From: Gymnogyps californianus
Taxonomy: Eukaryota; Chordata; Aves; Accipitriformes; Cathartidae
Reading direction: 5' to 3'
NCBI RefSeq assembly: GCF_018139145.2
Contig: NC_059481.1
Coordinates: forward strand, 9,226,368 to 9,290,367
Length of the DNA: 64,000 bases
The notes under the pieces were generated by a model that saw only the letters and a list, made by a program, of their open reading frames with translations, did no database searches and was not told where the DNA came from. A program made the position numbers and the translations under genes. Positions 1-40,423 of this stretch are shown here, in pieces. Numbering within the stretch: position 1 is the stretch's first letter; each line of letters opens with the position of its first letter.

Positions 1-2647
1 CAGTTGTACTTAACAACTAGAGATAGCTTATTGAGTCAAATAAAAAAATCCCAAGTAATCAACAAATGTGCTGAAGACGTAAGAAAAAGCGCTTTTCTTT
101 CTTTATACAGCAATTTGGAAATGGTGGTTTGTGTGTGTTCCATTACATCGGACAAAAGTTTGTCTAAATGCGGTTTATAGTGACATTTCAGTTAAAAATT
201 GATCTTGTAAATTATCATTTTATCATGCAAAAAATGCTAAAATGCTGACCCTGAAGATTTGGTAACCTATATAATTAAGTCCCTGATCCATGAGGATATT
301 CAGACAACTATCTCTTACTGATTACTTCCGAGTAGAAGTTAGGTGTCTGATTACCCTGTAGATATATGCCTGAATATACACTATGAGTAGTCGATTTTCC
401 TGATTAATAATGGCTAAAAAAATGGTAATACTCTTGTTCTCTCAGGCTGAGAACAAAAATGAAAAACAAGATTTTTTTTGTTTGTTTTGTTTAGTACCAA
501 TAAGTTTAAGCAGTCCCCATTTAGCTTTCATTGCACAAATCCCCATGGACTGCATCTTCTTCTTGCTAGAAGCTTACTTCTCTTGGAGGGATTAAGAACA
601 TGAGGTTCGTGTACCATCATGGCCTGTATGTTCAAGTCGGTGAAACTTGTAGCTTAATTGAAAAACAAAATTTAGATTGTGTGTGCAGTGATTCAGTGTG
701 TGGAAGCCCTCTCTCTGTGAACACTTAGACACACGTGTGTACTGGGATGTTGTCAATAAATAGCTCCAGATGTTCAGGGTGAAAATATTTACAACGGGTA
801 TTTGCAGTGCAGAACCTAATAATTGTTACTTGTCACTTCACAGTGATTCTTGTCGCTTCAGAAAAGTTCTTAGTTACCACTGAATACTTTAAATACCGGT
901 AGCTTTGTGGCAAATTAGGCCCAGTGTAGGATCAGGAGATAGCTTGAGTACATTGTATTCTTCTGGAAGAGATGGTCCTTCCTAAATTCATCAAACTCAG
1001 AAGGATGAGCTGCGGTTTTGGCTTGGTTAGTTCAGCTGCTCAGTCAGGGAGTGGTAAAGCAGCATATAGTTCACCTTGAAAATTGAAATAAAACTGTGGT
1101 AATAATCAGGAAAATACATTTTCATTCCCTTAATGCAGACACCTGCTCTTCCACTGGCATGTTTATGCATGATGTGGTTCACAGGAATGAAAATCCAAAC
1201 AGACCAATTCTGTAGTGCTCTTAGACAATGTCTCCTTCTGGAAGGATCTATCAGACAAGTAATTGTGGGTAACATTAGTGTGAGACTTTTATACAAGCAC
1301 GGTTCAGTAAATTGTTAGATGCTGAAAGATGTTAGCCAGTTACATGCTGCAGCCTACAGGTGAATTTCAACAGTGCGGTTATCTCAGTGAATATTGCTTT
1401 AGTAGCTTTCTGTCTACATCTGTCTTAAATATAATCCTCTGGTGCTGTGATTTTTGGAAAGTCAGAAGTTTAATGCAGCTTTTCTGAAAACTGTTCTAGA
1501 TTTAATCAAGGACAGCCTTTTCTGTTTCTGACTATTTTACTAAGTAAGTTGTGGTGTAACTTTGCGGTTTCCTGGGATGTTTGAAATGGACTTCTTATGA
1601 ATAATGAATCCATGCAGGTGTTCTGCAAATTGTCTTAATAGGGTGCTAAACTCAGTGACCTGCGTGGCTGTGGCTTCAGTACTTTGTACTAGGACAGGTC
1701 ACATGCCCTCTGCTATGTTTTTAAAAGAAAACCATGTCAATATGAAAACTTTTAAAATAGATGTCAAAATGCTTATGGACAATGCCATGCATGCAAAGCA
1801 GGTATGTTACTTGAGAAGACAATGGCTAAGTTCTTGGGGTTTTGGGTCCCATCCCCCCAGTTGCCTACAGAAGTAGGATGGGGTGGCAGAGCCAGGCATA
1901 GCACAGTCTGCCTGCAATGAACTGGCTGCATACATCGTCCTCTGTTCCAAGGAGACAGAGTACTGAACCCTAAAATTGTGAGGTATTAAGTACTGCTCAG
2001 GTGCCTGCTGTTCATAATTTCCATTCATAAATTAGGTTTTAGAGGAAAGAAATAATCTGGTAGACTTGCTTGTTCATTCATCACGGCTGCAGAGGCAGCC
2101 TAGCAGTGAAGGAGGCAGTGGGTGGAGTGAAGGTGACTGAGTGAATGATGCTTGTCTGCCCTACGCTTGTAGTTTATGCAATGCTGGCAGTGGAGTTGTC
2201 TGTTCTGGCTGCTGTGAAGCTGTACAGGCCTGATGGATGCCTCAGGCCAAGAGCTGGTAAATGTAATAGTGGGTTGGAGCAGCCGGTCCTGCAGTGCGGG
2301 CTCATGTAAGATGCTTGTTTGACACAGTTAAGCTACCACTTAGGAGTGAGTGCAGTTATGTTCAAACTCAGCTTTGTAGGTGCAAACTGAAATAGATGCA
2401 TGCAGGTATGAACTGACACGGCTTTAGCTTAATTAAATTTTGTGCAGCTTTAATTTTAAGCAAGCGCAGCTTACAGGTTTAGACAAGCTCTTTAGTCTGC
2501 AAGTAAACTAAAGTTCACTTGGGTTGCAGGCTAGGGGAACTCAAACTTTCCAAAGTAAATCCTTCAGAACTGGAGTAGCACATGTTTGTAACTTTTTTGA
2601 AGATCCTAGTTTAGGGATTAAAATCATTTTAAAAGATGCAATTAGGA

Positions 2648-2664
2648 TTTTTTTTTTTTTTTTT
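2648..2664. repeat. Poly(T) run (T17)
   Basis: Seventeen consecutive T between AGGA and ACCCCC in the first RFX7 intron. Confidence 0.9.
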
Positions 2665-5600
2665 ACCCCCAGAAACAGCGAGTTGAAAACTGATGAGTTA
2701 TACTGCTTTAGTATTCGGTGAACTGACCTTTGAGGTAGGCAAGAGACTTCTGGCTACTTGCAGCTTTTTATTTGCAGAGACCAGACAGTTTCTGCGCCTG
2801 GAGTGGGTCAAAGCCAGTAAGCAGAGGTGAGAGAGAAATGCCTCAGGGTGCAGGTGCAAGGCTGAAGGATGGAGGCGTGAAAGAACCTGTGGCAGCTGAA
2901 CAAGAAGGAGGAATTTTTTTGAGATGGGAGGTTGTATGGTTGTGACCATCAGGCAGCAGTGCCATGTTCATCCTGCATATGTTCAGCTTTTAAATTTTCA
3001 CCTCTACGAAAAAGTCAAGGACAGGAGTAGGGTTATGGGATGTGCCAGTGAGCAGTGTGGCACAGGTCAGGGGGAGAAGTTGCCTTTCCTGTGGCGGTGA
3101 AGCCATGCCCATCTAGCACGAAAGAAGTGACTCTTTTAGTAGGCAGATCCTTGGAGAGTGCTTGTAGATACTCGGGGCATTACTCAGCACAGGGAAACCT
3201 AAGAGGTTGCAAGGATTGCATTCCCTGGGAGTTACCAAGGTCAGCACTCAGGTACAGGTTCCTCAAGTGGAAAAAAGGGTGCAGAGGAGCTGTGTGGTAG
3301 ACAGCCATGAGAGGAAAGGGAGCGAGGAGGAGGAGTAATGCAGACATCCAGAGATCGGATGCAGAAGCAGCAGTAATAGGATATTGCAAGCAGCATCAGG
3401 AGAGGGGGGCTAGATAAAAGCTGGATTTCTTTGCAGAAAGACAGGCTGATGCCTATGGATGAGCTGTTCAATGTAGAGGGGAGAGATGGATGTCTGTGGC
3501 ATGGAGGAGGGAAAAAGTGTGTGTCAGGAAAGCCCTGGGGGTTAAGCTGAACCTTCCCAGTGCAGCGTCTGTGAAGGGCTGACCAGCCCCACTGCAGCCC
3601 TCAGAATGCTTCTCCGCTTCCTAGTATGTCAGGCCCCAGGTAGCATTGAGGTGGTAGCACGGTGTGAAGGCTGGGGCTCCTTTCCAGGCTGACAATGGGA
3701 CACCTGCAGCTGTTGACCCGGCAGGTTTTGGAGAGGGGACGACTGCCTGGGGTGTCTGAGTACTGGCTTGTCTTGGTGGGACTCGAGCAGTGTGTGGGGC
3801 TCAGCACTGGGCTTGGCAGTGCAGGAGGGTCTGGTCTGCTCCGCAGGCTGGTGCTCTCTCAGAGTAAAGCCACGAAAGAGCTCGGATAGGACTGGGCTAT
3901 GGCACTGCTAACCAGATGATACCTCCCTGGGTACCAAACGAATAGGGTAATGAAGAAGTACAACCAGTAGCAAACCTGTTGGTTAACAGAAAGGAACTAG
4001 GATAGTTGTAGGTCATGGAAATGTTGAAGGAAATAATGAGAAATAAAGAAGAAACACGCCTTTTGTCAGCAGGCTTACATCTGCCATCCGGGCACCTGCA
4101 CCAGTGTTGGGAAATGCGTATGGTAGGAAAGCATTGCAGTAGAGCTGCTAACGCTGGAAGCTTTTATATTGGATTCAGCTGAGCTTTGTGTAACTATGTA
4201 CAATAAACATAGGCCTATACCGATTTGTACATTTATGGGTGTGTATTAAACATAAGCAGAGTGTAGAACCATTCCTATTTTCTCATGAGTATGATTGTTT
4301 CACTTTGCTGTCAGCCATCTGTAGCCACCATTTCTCAAGGGAAAGGCAGCGGAGGACCAGGTCTGTGCCCTGTGGCCAGTGGCGATGCACAGCGAGGCGC
4401 TGCCTTCCTCCTCCTCGTCTTGTTGGCTCTGCAGGCATGGAAGTGAAACGATTTTGTGCATGTGTGTTTTGTAGGTGTGCTTTTTCTTCCTGTTTTTTTC
4501 TTTGTGGGTTTTTTAAGTGCTGCTGAGGAGTGTCACCCCTTTAGTTTCACTGGGCATCCTTTCTTAGAGCCATGTGGGACAAAGGCTTGAGAAAAATCTC
4601 ATTGTGCTTTATAGCATCTCCAGTTCAGACCCCTTTAGAAATACTAGCCTTAAGTAATAATGTTGTGATTAGGCTTCTGCTGACCATGGCTGAAAATACC
4701 ACAGCAGATTTTTTAGCTATCTATGGACTGAATTCAGAAGCAACCAAAGATTGATATGTTTTTTCATAATTAGTTTTAAAAACAGAAGTTTTCATTGTGA
4801 AATACGTGAGCCATTGCGATGGATGATTTGCCGTTTAGCCACAAACTTGCCTGTCTGGCGACTGTATCCATTCTTTCTGCTTTTAGTGGGACATACTTTA
4901 GATTAAAGTTCCTACTCAAGCAGTCTGTTTTCATGTCGCTTCATTGAGATCACCCTGTGCTTTTTGTATTTAGCCTTTCTAGGCAATTGATCCTTGCAGA
5001 CTGATCTTAGAACAAAGCCCTGCAGTGCCCCATGTAGATTCTTACTAATAAATATAGGATGCAGCTCCTTTGAAGTCATATTATCTTCCCACATAATGTA
5101 CAGAGGGCATCGCATCCTTGGTATAGTGTCCTGCCTGAGTATAACAATATGCACTGATGTTAATTCAGAGCAATGCTGAAAGAACCAGGGTGAGAGCTGT
5201 GTAAAAGCATTTTCTTTTTCTCTTCTAAGAGTTCATTAAAGTAACTTGTGGCAAAATACTGCATTTAAATAAATGTAAAAAACCCCCAGGAACTTAAATG
5301 ACTGTCTTGTTGCTGGAATAGAGCACCTGATAGCGTGTGGTTGTTGCAAGTTCTTCCCTGTTATTTTAAGAATTGTGGAACAAGCCTTTAGCATTGAATA
5401 CAGCTAGATTTCTTCAGAGAGCTGAAAGAGATGTTTATAGACCTAAATTTCAGACATAGGTATTCTGATGTCTGCTGGCTAATTATTTCTTGGCGGTTCA
5501 GTACAGTGGGCTACATTTGGGACTTGGGCGTTTCATTAGCAGCCTTATCTTCCTTCTTTGTTCAGCGGTTTGTATAGTTGGCATTGTTTAATACTCATAA

Positions 5601-7887
5601 AATCATCATAGTGTCAGAAGCAGTGAAGGGATTAAATTTTTATCCTATATGAAATATTTTAATTGCATTTATTTTAGTAACAAGTGTTGAAGTCATGCAT
5701 TTGACCAATTTTAACCTGCACTAACTTAAGATGTCGTTGCATGTTGAACTACTACTTTTTCCAGCACTGTGATGCGGCATTGCTCCTGCTTGTGTCTGAT
5801 GGAAAACCGGTCGGGTATATTCTCTTCGGTGAGTGGAAGGAGGTAGATTAGGTTACAGGAAAGATGAAATGGTTGCAGCTCGCCCTTGTTGCACTGTTTT
5901 ATCGGCTTGTTGTGCTTGTTGCTTCCTTATTTTGCTGAGAAGAGTGGTTTGACTTGGATTGAGGAGGAGTCTGCCTTCATGCTGAAAGAGCCAGTATTTA
6001 CAAATTGCTGAATACTTGCTTTGTTTACTTTTTGAGGCCTGAGAGTTGGACGCTTTTCTACATTTCCAGTGGACACAACACTGTAGCTATTTTTATGCTT
6101 TAGGGAAATAACAATACTTCATATGCTTCCAGTATGCAATTATGGTCCCTGTAGCTTTTCTCTGGAGTAAGACTATGTCTACATTTGAATACTGGAAGAT
6201 TTGTCTTGTATTAAATGTTTTGCTTCTCTTTGCTTGTTTGTGCTAGGTTCAAGTGCCTTGTCTCTAAGGCATGACATTGAATTATCCCCAGGGGAGAGAG
6301 AAGTGCAGGCAGGGAGAGAGCCCCTAGGTGGCATCAGAAGCTCCCTGATTTTTGGCTCCTGCATGCCAGAGGGTGAGAGGTGCAGATGGGAGGGAAGTCC
6401 TGCGCTCTGGGATGCCAGGGTTGACTTGCGGATGTGCCTGGCTTGGGTGTGCTTTCCTTTCTCAGTAACCTGTGCTAGCAAAAGCTCTTACTCCATTAGC
6501 TGAGCAGTATATATAGTCATTTCACCAATTCAAACATGTTTCAACCTTTTGCAGCTCTGCTTTCTAAATATTTAATTGAAATGCTTTTACAGCCATTTCA
6601 CTTCTTTATCAACGTGAGCCAAGCCAGACAATGTAACATGGCATATGTTAAGATGTTAATTGAGTAGCAGCACACATAGGCGGCTGTTTCATAATTTTCT
6701 CCTTAGATGATCCTTGGCTCCAGTTTAACATTTCTTTGTGCTTCTGAATGGAAGGTTATATAAAGATATATTTAGAGCTGTTAGTCTAAGAAAGAGAAGC
6801 ATTAATTCACTAAGATTAAGAATTAACGGCTGAATCCTGCAGGCACTGCTGGGACACAGAGCTTGTCATGGTAAGGATGTGATAATAGTACCTTTCTGAT
6901 AGTACCACTTACTGTAATAGGGTTGGTAATCCTTTTATTGAGTGGTTCCTCACAGCATGCAGAGTAAATAGATATTTTTAAAAATGGCACCTGATGGCAT
7001 CAGAGTTTTGGAAGAGATATCGAATCTTTCCAAAAGGATGCGTCGTCAGTTTAATAATGACCCTCTCTATTTTAACATGGCTTTCAGAAAGATGACTTTG
7101 CCAAAACTGTCACTGTTGGTATTTAGTAGTGAAATCTAACTTGCTTTCCTCGGGAGCTAACTGGGGTTTTGCAAGAGGCAAAGAGGCAGCAGGACACTGC
7201 ACAGGAAAAAGAGCTCCTGGGTGCTGTCAACACCCAAATACCTCCTGTGCCTGGGAGACACAGGCCTGGCAAATGCTGTGCATGTGGTATTGTTTCGCAT
7301 AGAAACAGCCTTTCAAGACTACCTGTAGACCCTGTTGTTAAATAGTTTGACAGACAGCCTTCAGAGATTGTATGGGGGAACGACTGATGCAGTGGGAAAT
7401 GGAGGCTTTTCAGACCTGAGTAATTTTTAAAAGGCCACGTGGCCAAAATAATTCTTCCTTGGCAGACAGCTCTAACTGCTGTCTTGGGTATCCTTCTCAT
7501 ACGGAAGGCTTGTTTTCAGAGATCTGAGTAAAAATATTGGGGCAGCAATGTGTCTTCATACAGCGTTAGGGTTGTACACGTGGACTACGAGTGAGCAGTT
7601 GGGAGGGTTTTCTGTGGCCCTGAACAGCCCCTGCTCCTGTTCCTCTGCTGGAGCTGCACTGAGTTGTTGCTGGTCTTGTGCTGAACTCTCAAGACAAAAA
7701 AAATTACGAGTTTTTTGGTTTGGTTTTGGTTTTTCCCCTTCTCCAAAGAAAGCTTATTTTAGAACTTTATAAACCTCCTCTCTCTTTCCGTTAATTGTCT
7801 GAGAGGGTAGGTGGTTTGCCATCTGAGATGGTAACTAGTTAACAGTGCTGATGATAAGTAACTACACTGGGGTTTTCCTTCCTAGTT

Positions 7888-7892
7888 GCAAC
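7888..7892. repeat. Left target-site duplication (GCAAC) of the solo LTR
   Basis: GCAAC immediately precedes the TG terminus and is repeated exactly after the CA terminus at 8489-8493. Confidence 0.85.
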
Positions 7893-8488
7893 TGTTGTGG
7901 TTTAACCCCAGCTGGCAACTAAGCACCACACAGCCGCTTGCTCACTCCCCCTCCAGTGGGATGGCGGAGAGAATCGGAAGGGTAAAAGTGAGAAAACTTG
8001 TGGGTTGAGATAAAGACAGTTTAATAGGCAAAGCAAAAGCCACGCACGCAAGCAAAGCAAAGCAAGGAATTCATTCACCGCTTCCCATTGGCAGGCAGGT
8101 GGTCAGCCATCTCCAGGAAAGCAGGGCTACATCATGCCTAACGGTTACTTGGGAGGACAAATGCCATCACTCTGAATGTCTGCCCCTTCCTCCTTCTTCC
8201 CCCAGCTTTATATGCTGAGCGTGACATCCTATGGTATGGAATATCCCTTTGGTCAGCTGGGGTCAGCTGTCCCGGCTGTGTCCCCTGCCAACTTCTTGTG
8301 CACCCCCAGCCTCCTCGCTGGTGGGGTGGTGTGAGAAGCAGAAAAGGCCTTGACTCTGTGTAAGCACTGCTCAGCAATAAGGAAAACATCCCTGTGTTAT
8401 CAACACTGTTTCCAGCACAAATCCGAAACCTAGCCCCATACTAGCTACTATGAAGAAAATTAACTCCACCCCAGCCAAAACCAGCACA
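7893..8488 (+). mobile_element. Solo LTR of an endogenous retrovirus (ERVL-like), with 5 bp target duplication
   Basis: The element begins TGTTGTGGTTTAACCCCAGC and ends AAAACCAGCACA, so it has the TG...CA termini of an LTR, and GCAAC flanks it exactly on both sides (7888-7892 and 8489-8493). A TATA-like TTTATAT sits at 8207-8213. No internal retroviral genes or second LTR are present, so it is a solo LTR left by recombination. I recognise the sequence from many neoavian genomes. A 5 bp duplication suits the ERVL class, but family naming needs a repeat library. It lies in sense orientation within the RFX7 intron. Confidence 0.88.
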
Positions 8489-8493
8489 GCAAC
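8489..8493. repeat. Right target-site duplication (GCAAC) of the solo LTR
   Basis: This is the exact copy of the left GCAAC directly after the CA end of the LTR. An intact duplication suggests little rearrangement since insertion. Confidence 0.85.
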
Positions 8494-10444
8494 TTTACTT
8501 ACTGCATCCTGTATATCAGGTAATAATGTAACATAATGCATGAGTACTGGAAACTGGGAGCCCTGCAGTGGGGAACCCTTGCTGTCAGGTCAGGAGTTGT
8601 ATCCTGTCTTCGTGATGTATGGCACAGCTATTAGCAGTGATGGAAAGTGGTTCCTTTTCATAAATTGCATGAGGATTTGGCGGAAATAATGTTTTCCCTA
8701 GGCTGTCCAAAATGTACCAAGCATACGAAACACAGCTACAGAGGCTGTTTTTGGGAGGGTGTTCCAGTTTATGCAAATATTTGCAGTCTTGGGCTGAAGG
8801 AGATACAGAGTATCTGTGGCAACTTCACTGATGGGATGAAACTTAGGATGAAAAAATCACTCTGGGCTCCCTGGGTTTGACCACCTAGTCAAACCATTAT
8901 GATATTTTGCACAATAAATTGTGGCTCCACTTGTCCCCTGAATTTTGCTGAACTGGACTTGTTGCTGTTATTGACATCTTCTTCCATTCACGGATTGAGT
9001 CCACTGCTAGTGCCTGAATGATGAGCCGTGTCCCGTGTGACTTTTGGGGCTCGGAGGTCCCCTGTCTGAGCAGAACCGCAGTGTCCTGGAGGTGCTGCAG
9101 TCCCACTCCTGCCGGGGACACAACCGGGAGCCCCTTTGCCAGCATCCTCCTCTGCACAGTGTGTCCCAGGACAGGAGTTGTGCTGCAGCGGGTGGATGTT
9201 CATACAGTGTGTTCACTGTGCACGTGCATGTGCTCCCCCAGTATTTGTCGTGCTGCTAGCTTTCATAGGGAGTGAATGATCAGCAGTTGGAAAGCTGATA
9301 AGGATTAGTTTCAGTGGCTGTGCAGGCTTGGAGAAGGCTTAGAGTTAACTAGGCAGTAGCTAATAAGTTCGAGGGCTTTCTTTTACCCCTCCCAACCACC
9401 TTCCTCTTTCTGGTCTTACAGGCATAAGGCTTCTCATATCCCTTGTGGTTATATGGCTTCTACTATTTGCAGCGCTAAGGAAATACTTGGTGTGCTCAGA
9501 GCAACTGAATTCTGCCACCTCTTGTAACATGATAGTCCCATATTGCTCAGCATAGTTCAGCTACCTATTCCTGAAAGTAAAGTATTGCTTAATTAGAGGA
9601 AGGTTGGCAGCATCTGGTTTTATGCCACTTTGAAAAAAAATTACATCTCCTTGCCTTCTTCCCCCGGCTTTTTCCCCTTCGTCTCTCCCTCAGTGCAAAG
9701 TAAACCCAGCTGCACACCTGGGGAGAGAACACACTCCTCATTCTGCCCGTGCCAAGTTGGGGCCGTTAAAATGGGGCTGTTTTGAGTAGAAATACATAAA
9801 TAGGTCAGGGAAAGCAGACATGCGTACTTTGGCATAAGATAGAAGAACAGTTTGAGGAAATGCTTCAGTCTGATTTTCCCCCCTCCCAGTCCTCCCCAAC
9901 ATACTTCCAGGAGTTTGTCAACGTGGCTTCAGCATTTAGGAGCTTAAATTACTGCAGCCTTTGAAAATTACCTTCAAGATTCTCTCAAAGGTCTTGGGCC
10001 TAAAGGTTAAAACAAAAGCTGAGGCTGTTAAGGTGGGCTGGAGGCTTTCCAGTAAGGCTTTCCACTGCAGACCCAAAGCAGCCAACACATGTTCCCTGGG
10101 AGGACGTAGGACTGGGGGTCTCCATGAAACACAATGGCTTTTGCAGGGAGCCACCCTGCTATGCTTCTCTAAACCACAGGCTAAGAAACCCCCTTTTCTT
10201 AGCTTTTTTACTGATAAGTAGAAGCTGGACTTTTGTTTCTGAGTGGCTGATGGTAGTTCTTCAGAGGTGAGCAGGTTGAACCAGACTGGTGGTGTTTGGG
10301 GCAGAGTTAACATTTTTGAGGAGCGTGGCTATAGACAGTAGAACAGGACTACATCCCTCCTGAGTCGCTCAGGGTGCCTTAACTTTCAAACAGTCTGCAA
10401 GGTGGTATCCACCAAGCAAAAGTTTCATTGGTTGTGACAGTGTC

Positions 10445-10464
10445 TTTTTTTTTTTTTTTTTTTT
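10445..10464. repeat. Poly(T) run (T20)
   Basis: Twenty consecutive T in the first RFX7 intron; no linked element was recognised. Confidence 0.9.
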
Positions 10465-13400
10465 GGGTGAGGTTTTGATCTATAGTTTTATGCTCCCACG
10501 TTCTTGTGGTGGATCAGTATCTGGTGCAAGCTGGTAAATCCAAGGCAGCTGTAAAAGCAGCCACCTTTGTTATCACTCGTAAGAGACAGCTACCCCCAGA
10601 ATCAGAAAAGGCACCTTCTTGTCCTGGATGAAACTGCTTGAAGTAGCCTGAATTAAGTTTTAGATCAAGTAAGTGAACTAGTTTAACTTCAAGGAGACTG
10701 TCAGCATGAAGAGCTGTGAAAGAGAGAGTAACGTCAGCTGTGCTTCTAGGTGGGGGTAAGTCACAGCGAGCCCCCAGGAGCAGCTCTCCAGGAGGAGCAA
10801 CGCTGGCTGTTGGCTTACGGTACGGTTTCTAAGTTTAGTTTTCCAATGGGCTCAGGTCCCTAATAGATTCAAACGGTTATTTTCATTAGCAAGAACATCT
10901 ATCGCTCCTGCTACTCTCCCGCAGCTGTTCCTAGACGTGTAGCAAAGCATGTCGGTAGCAGCCTCCAAACGTTAGAAACAGCTCTGTGTAGGGCCTGATC
11001 CAGCCTTGCTCTTGGGATTGCTGGTTGCAGTTACTGTAATTGCAGTAGTAATTAGGTAAGGGATGCATTTGGCAGAGGCAGAAGCAGACTTACTTATTTG
11101 TAAATGAAATTTCAGCTTTCAAAACACATCTGTCCTGTTAGTGAAGGAAGAAGTGGGGTGAAATAAACAGAAGTGGCAAATACATTGTAACTGGGATGGC
11201 TGTTCCTTTGCCATCTTTGTCACTTGTCCTTTTATCTACTGATTCGATGGAGATGTGTCCTGCAGTGTCACCAGACAGCTTTTCTGTGCAGTGCTCAGGA
11301 CCACGGGAAGGTCACTGTCCCAGCACCTTCCCGGTCAAAGGGCTGGTTCCTCAGGGTTGCCATTGCTTGACTTTGACATGGATGAACTCCACTGGAAGGT
11401 AAATAAGAAGCATTTATGTCATTAGGTGTAGGCTTTATAGAATCAGGCCATGTTAACCTGTGCTCTGGTTAGGATGAAAGAAGCCTCAGTTTACCACTAA
11501 CGAATTTTTGTGATGTCCTCCCAGTATACTAGGGAACATGGAGCAGGAGATGAAAAAAATTGCTGTTAAAATAGACATCACGCTTATCCCTGCTGAAGCC
11601 GTAGGACCTTTGCCTTTTAAAATGTCACGACGTCTGCTTGCATATTGGAGGACATGAACTTGACTATCCTTTTTGTGACACCATTGACGAAAAGGAAACA
11701 TAAAACTGTATTTGCTGGCCTTATTATTGCTCTGCTGCTGCGGCTTCTCAACACTGTTGATCGGTGCTGTAGGAGCAGAGGTCACAACTGGAAGAGCCTG
11801 AACTAAATTTGAGAGTTTACGTTTACTGACTCAGACTGATATTTGGAGACAAAAGGACAGCTCTAGGGATCTCCTGCCCAGCTGCCTCCTGGCAACTTGC
11901 CTCTTTCTCTTTGCAAGAAGAAAATATTAATGCAAATGGATGTGCTTATGTGCAGTTTGGCAGAACCTAGCAGGATGGGAAACTGTGCTGGCTGAAGCAT
12001 GTTCTCCTGAAAAGCCTAGCGCACAATGTCGTCTGCAAGTCTGTAGAGTAGAGGCTGTATTTGGACTAAGTTTGATCTGCCTGTACCCTGTATCCCCTTA
12101 TCCTCCATGCTCCTTTTCTGCATTAAGCTATCATGTGAAGCCATAGAAGAGGTTTAGGTACAAAAATGGGCACATATGCCTGAGCCCTGTTGCCTGCTGC
12201 CACGAGAGCTGCTCTGTAGGAGAGGCTGTGGATCTGGAGCAGTACAGGGATTGTGAGACCCTGCTAGGGGCAGGAGGCAGTGGGGCGAGGTGGAGTCCAA
12301 GGTGAAAGAGGTGCTGCTGGAGCAGCCGTCTGTTTCAGCATGACTTTGGTCAGCATGCCTTGTTTGGGTCAGACCCAGTGATAACTCCTAGCAGCAGCAG
12401 CAGGTTTCCATGCTTGGTGTCCTTTGACTTTTCTGTTAGCATGCTGGTTTTTGAAGAGTGAGATGACGTTTGGGTTCCCTTCTTCAGTTGCTGTGGTAGA
12501 TGTGAGCATCTTCCCGAAGGCAAGGAAAAGCTCCCATTTTACTGTCCTTAGCGTTCCCTGTTCTCACAAATCCCCAACAGCTCTGCTTTGCTCCCTCCTT
12601 GGTGTTCTCGAGTGTCCACCCATCTGATTGTCTTCTACACAAAGTCAGCTGAAGTGGATGTCTGCTGATGTATCTACTTCAGTGGACTTGTGTATTCTTA
12701 CCTGTTGAAATTTTTTATTGTATTCTGTCACTATAGCATATCCAGTTCTTGTATGGGAAGGGGCATCAGTATTACCAGCTCCTGCAGAACAAATTTTTAG
12801 ACCGTCTGGTTTCAGAATGAGGTGGTGTAATAAGCAGGACAACCAAACTCCTGCCTCTTTGAGCATCTGATACAACAGTAGATGCTGGTTCAGTAGCTTT
12901 GGTTCCTATCACCACCAGACTCTACAGCCATTTGTTTTGCTTGTTTCTTACTTACGATTTTAGTATATCCATCAGATACCTTACTTGGTCTTTCTTTGTA
13001 TGTGGTAGCACCTGTACAAAAGTAAAATAACTGGAAATGAGATGTTCTGTTGTGTTAACAGGAGATTGAACTATGTTTTATTCTACCAGGAAAAGAATCG
13101 CTCCCTGAACTCCAAAAATGGTTGTTTAGTGCTTGTTCAATAGGTGTCCAGCAGTAAAGACTATTGTTTTTTCCATGTTAAAGCTCCTGCTCCTCTTCAG
13201 AGCAATGATAAAATGCCTTCAACTAATGCAGTCAGACCAAGCATGTGAAATGCAGCGCCCTTAGGAAACAAAAAAGCTGCTTATGGGTGTATTTATATGA
13301 AGTATAATAAGTTCCATACTGTTTGCACTCCTTGGCACATGTACTGAGGTCATTTATGGCATACTCTAATCCAGTCCCTACCCAATGTCATCTTAATAAG

Positions 13401-13678
13401 CCACCTGGGAGGTAGTGAGACTGAAGTGAAAAACTCCTAAGTTGCCAGTGGGATACCAATTGTCTGCTTTGTAGCAGCTCTTTGGAAAGCTAGAAATAAA
13501 TGACTTGAAGTGGTGGGATTTATTGAAGTGTGGGGAGAGGGGGCTGTTAATTGTGTTTACAGATGAACAAGTAAAATGCATCTGAATTGTGGAAGAGCTT
13601 ACAGTAAAAGTAGTGACATCCATCCTGGCTGCTTCGAAACTTGGGGTAATAGCTCCTGGTTCCAGTGATATTTCATTT

Positions 13679-13694
13679 AAAAAAAAAAAAAAAA
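13679..13694. repeat. Poly(A) run (A16)
   Basis: Sixteen consecutive A, about 240 bases upstream of the 34 bp RFX7 exon and beyond the usual branch-site range. Confidence 0.9.
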
Positions 13695-13935
13695 CAAACC
13701 AACAGTTCTTATATAAAAGAGCAAAACAGCAAGAATTCTAACAAACAGTTAAGTTTGGGGTGGCTTTCTACAAAAAAATAGCCAGATGAGTATTATTCCA
13801 TAGGCTAGCAGGATATTTCACAGCAGGAGATTAAGCCTGTAGTACAGTGATAGAAATTCTAATATGTAATATTTTTGTCATTGCTGTTTAGATTAATTCA
13901 AGATTTCTATTCTCTCTTTCTTCCCTCACGTCTAG

Positions 13936-40423
<26,488 letters not shown>

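Larger units (their letters stand above)
1..13935 (+). other. RFX7: RFX7 intron (5' part outside window)
   Basis: No exon is recognisable here. The RFX7 N-terminal peptide of mammals was looked for and not seen, so the start codon exon lies upstream. Short open frames on both strands have no coding signature. The intron holds one solo LTR (7893-8488), homopolymer runs (T17 at 2648-2664, T20 at 10445-10464, A16 at 13679-13694) and somewhat GC-richer stretches near 3.0-3.9 and 9.0-9.25 kb without clear function. Confidence 0.85.
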
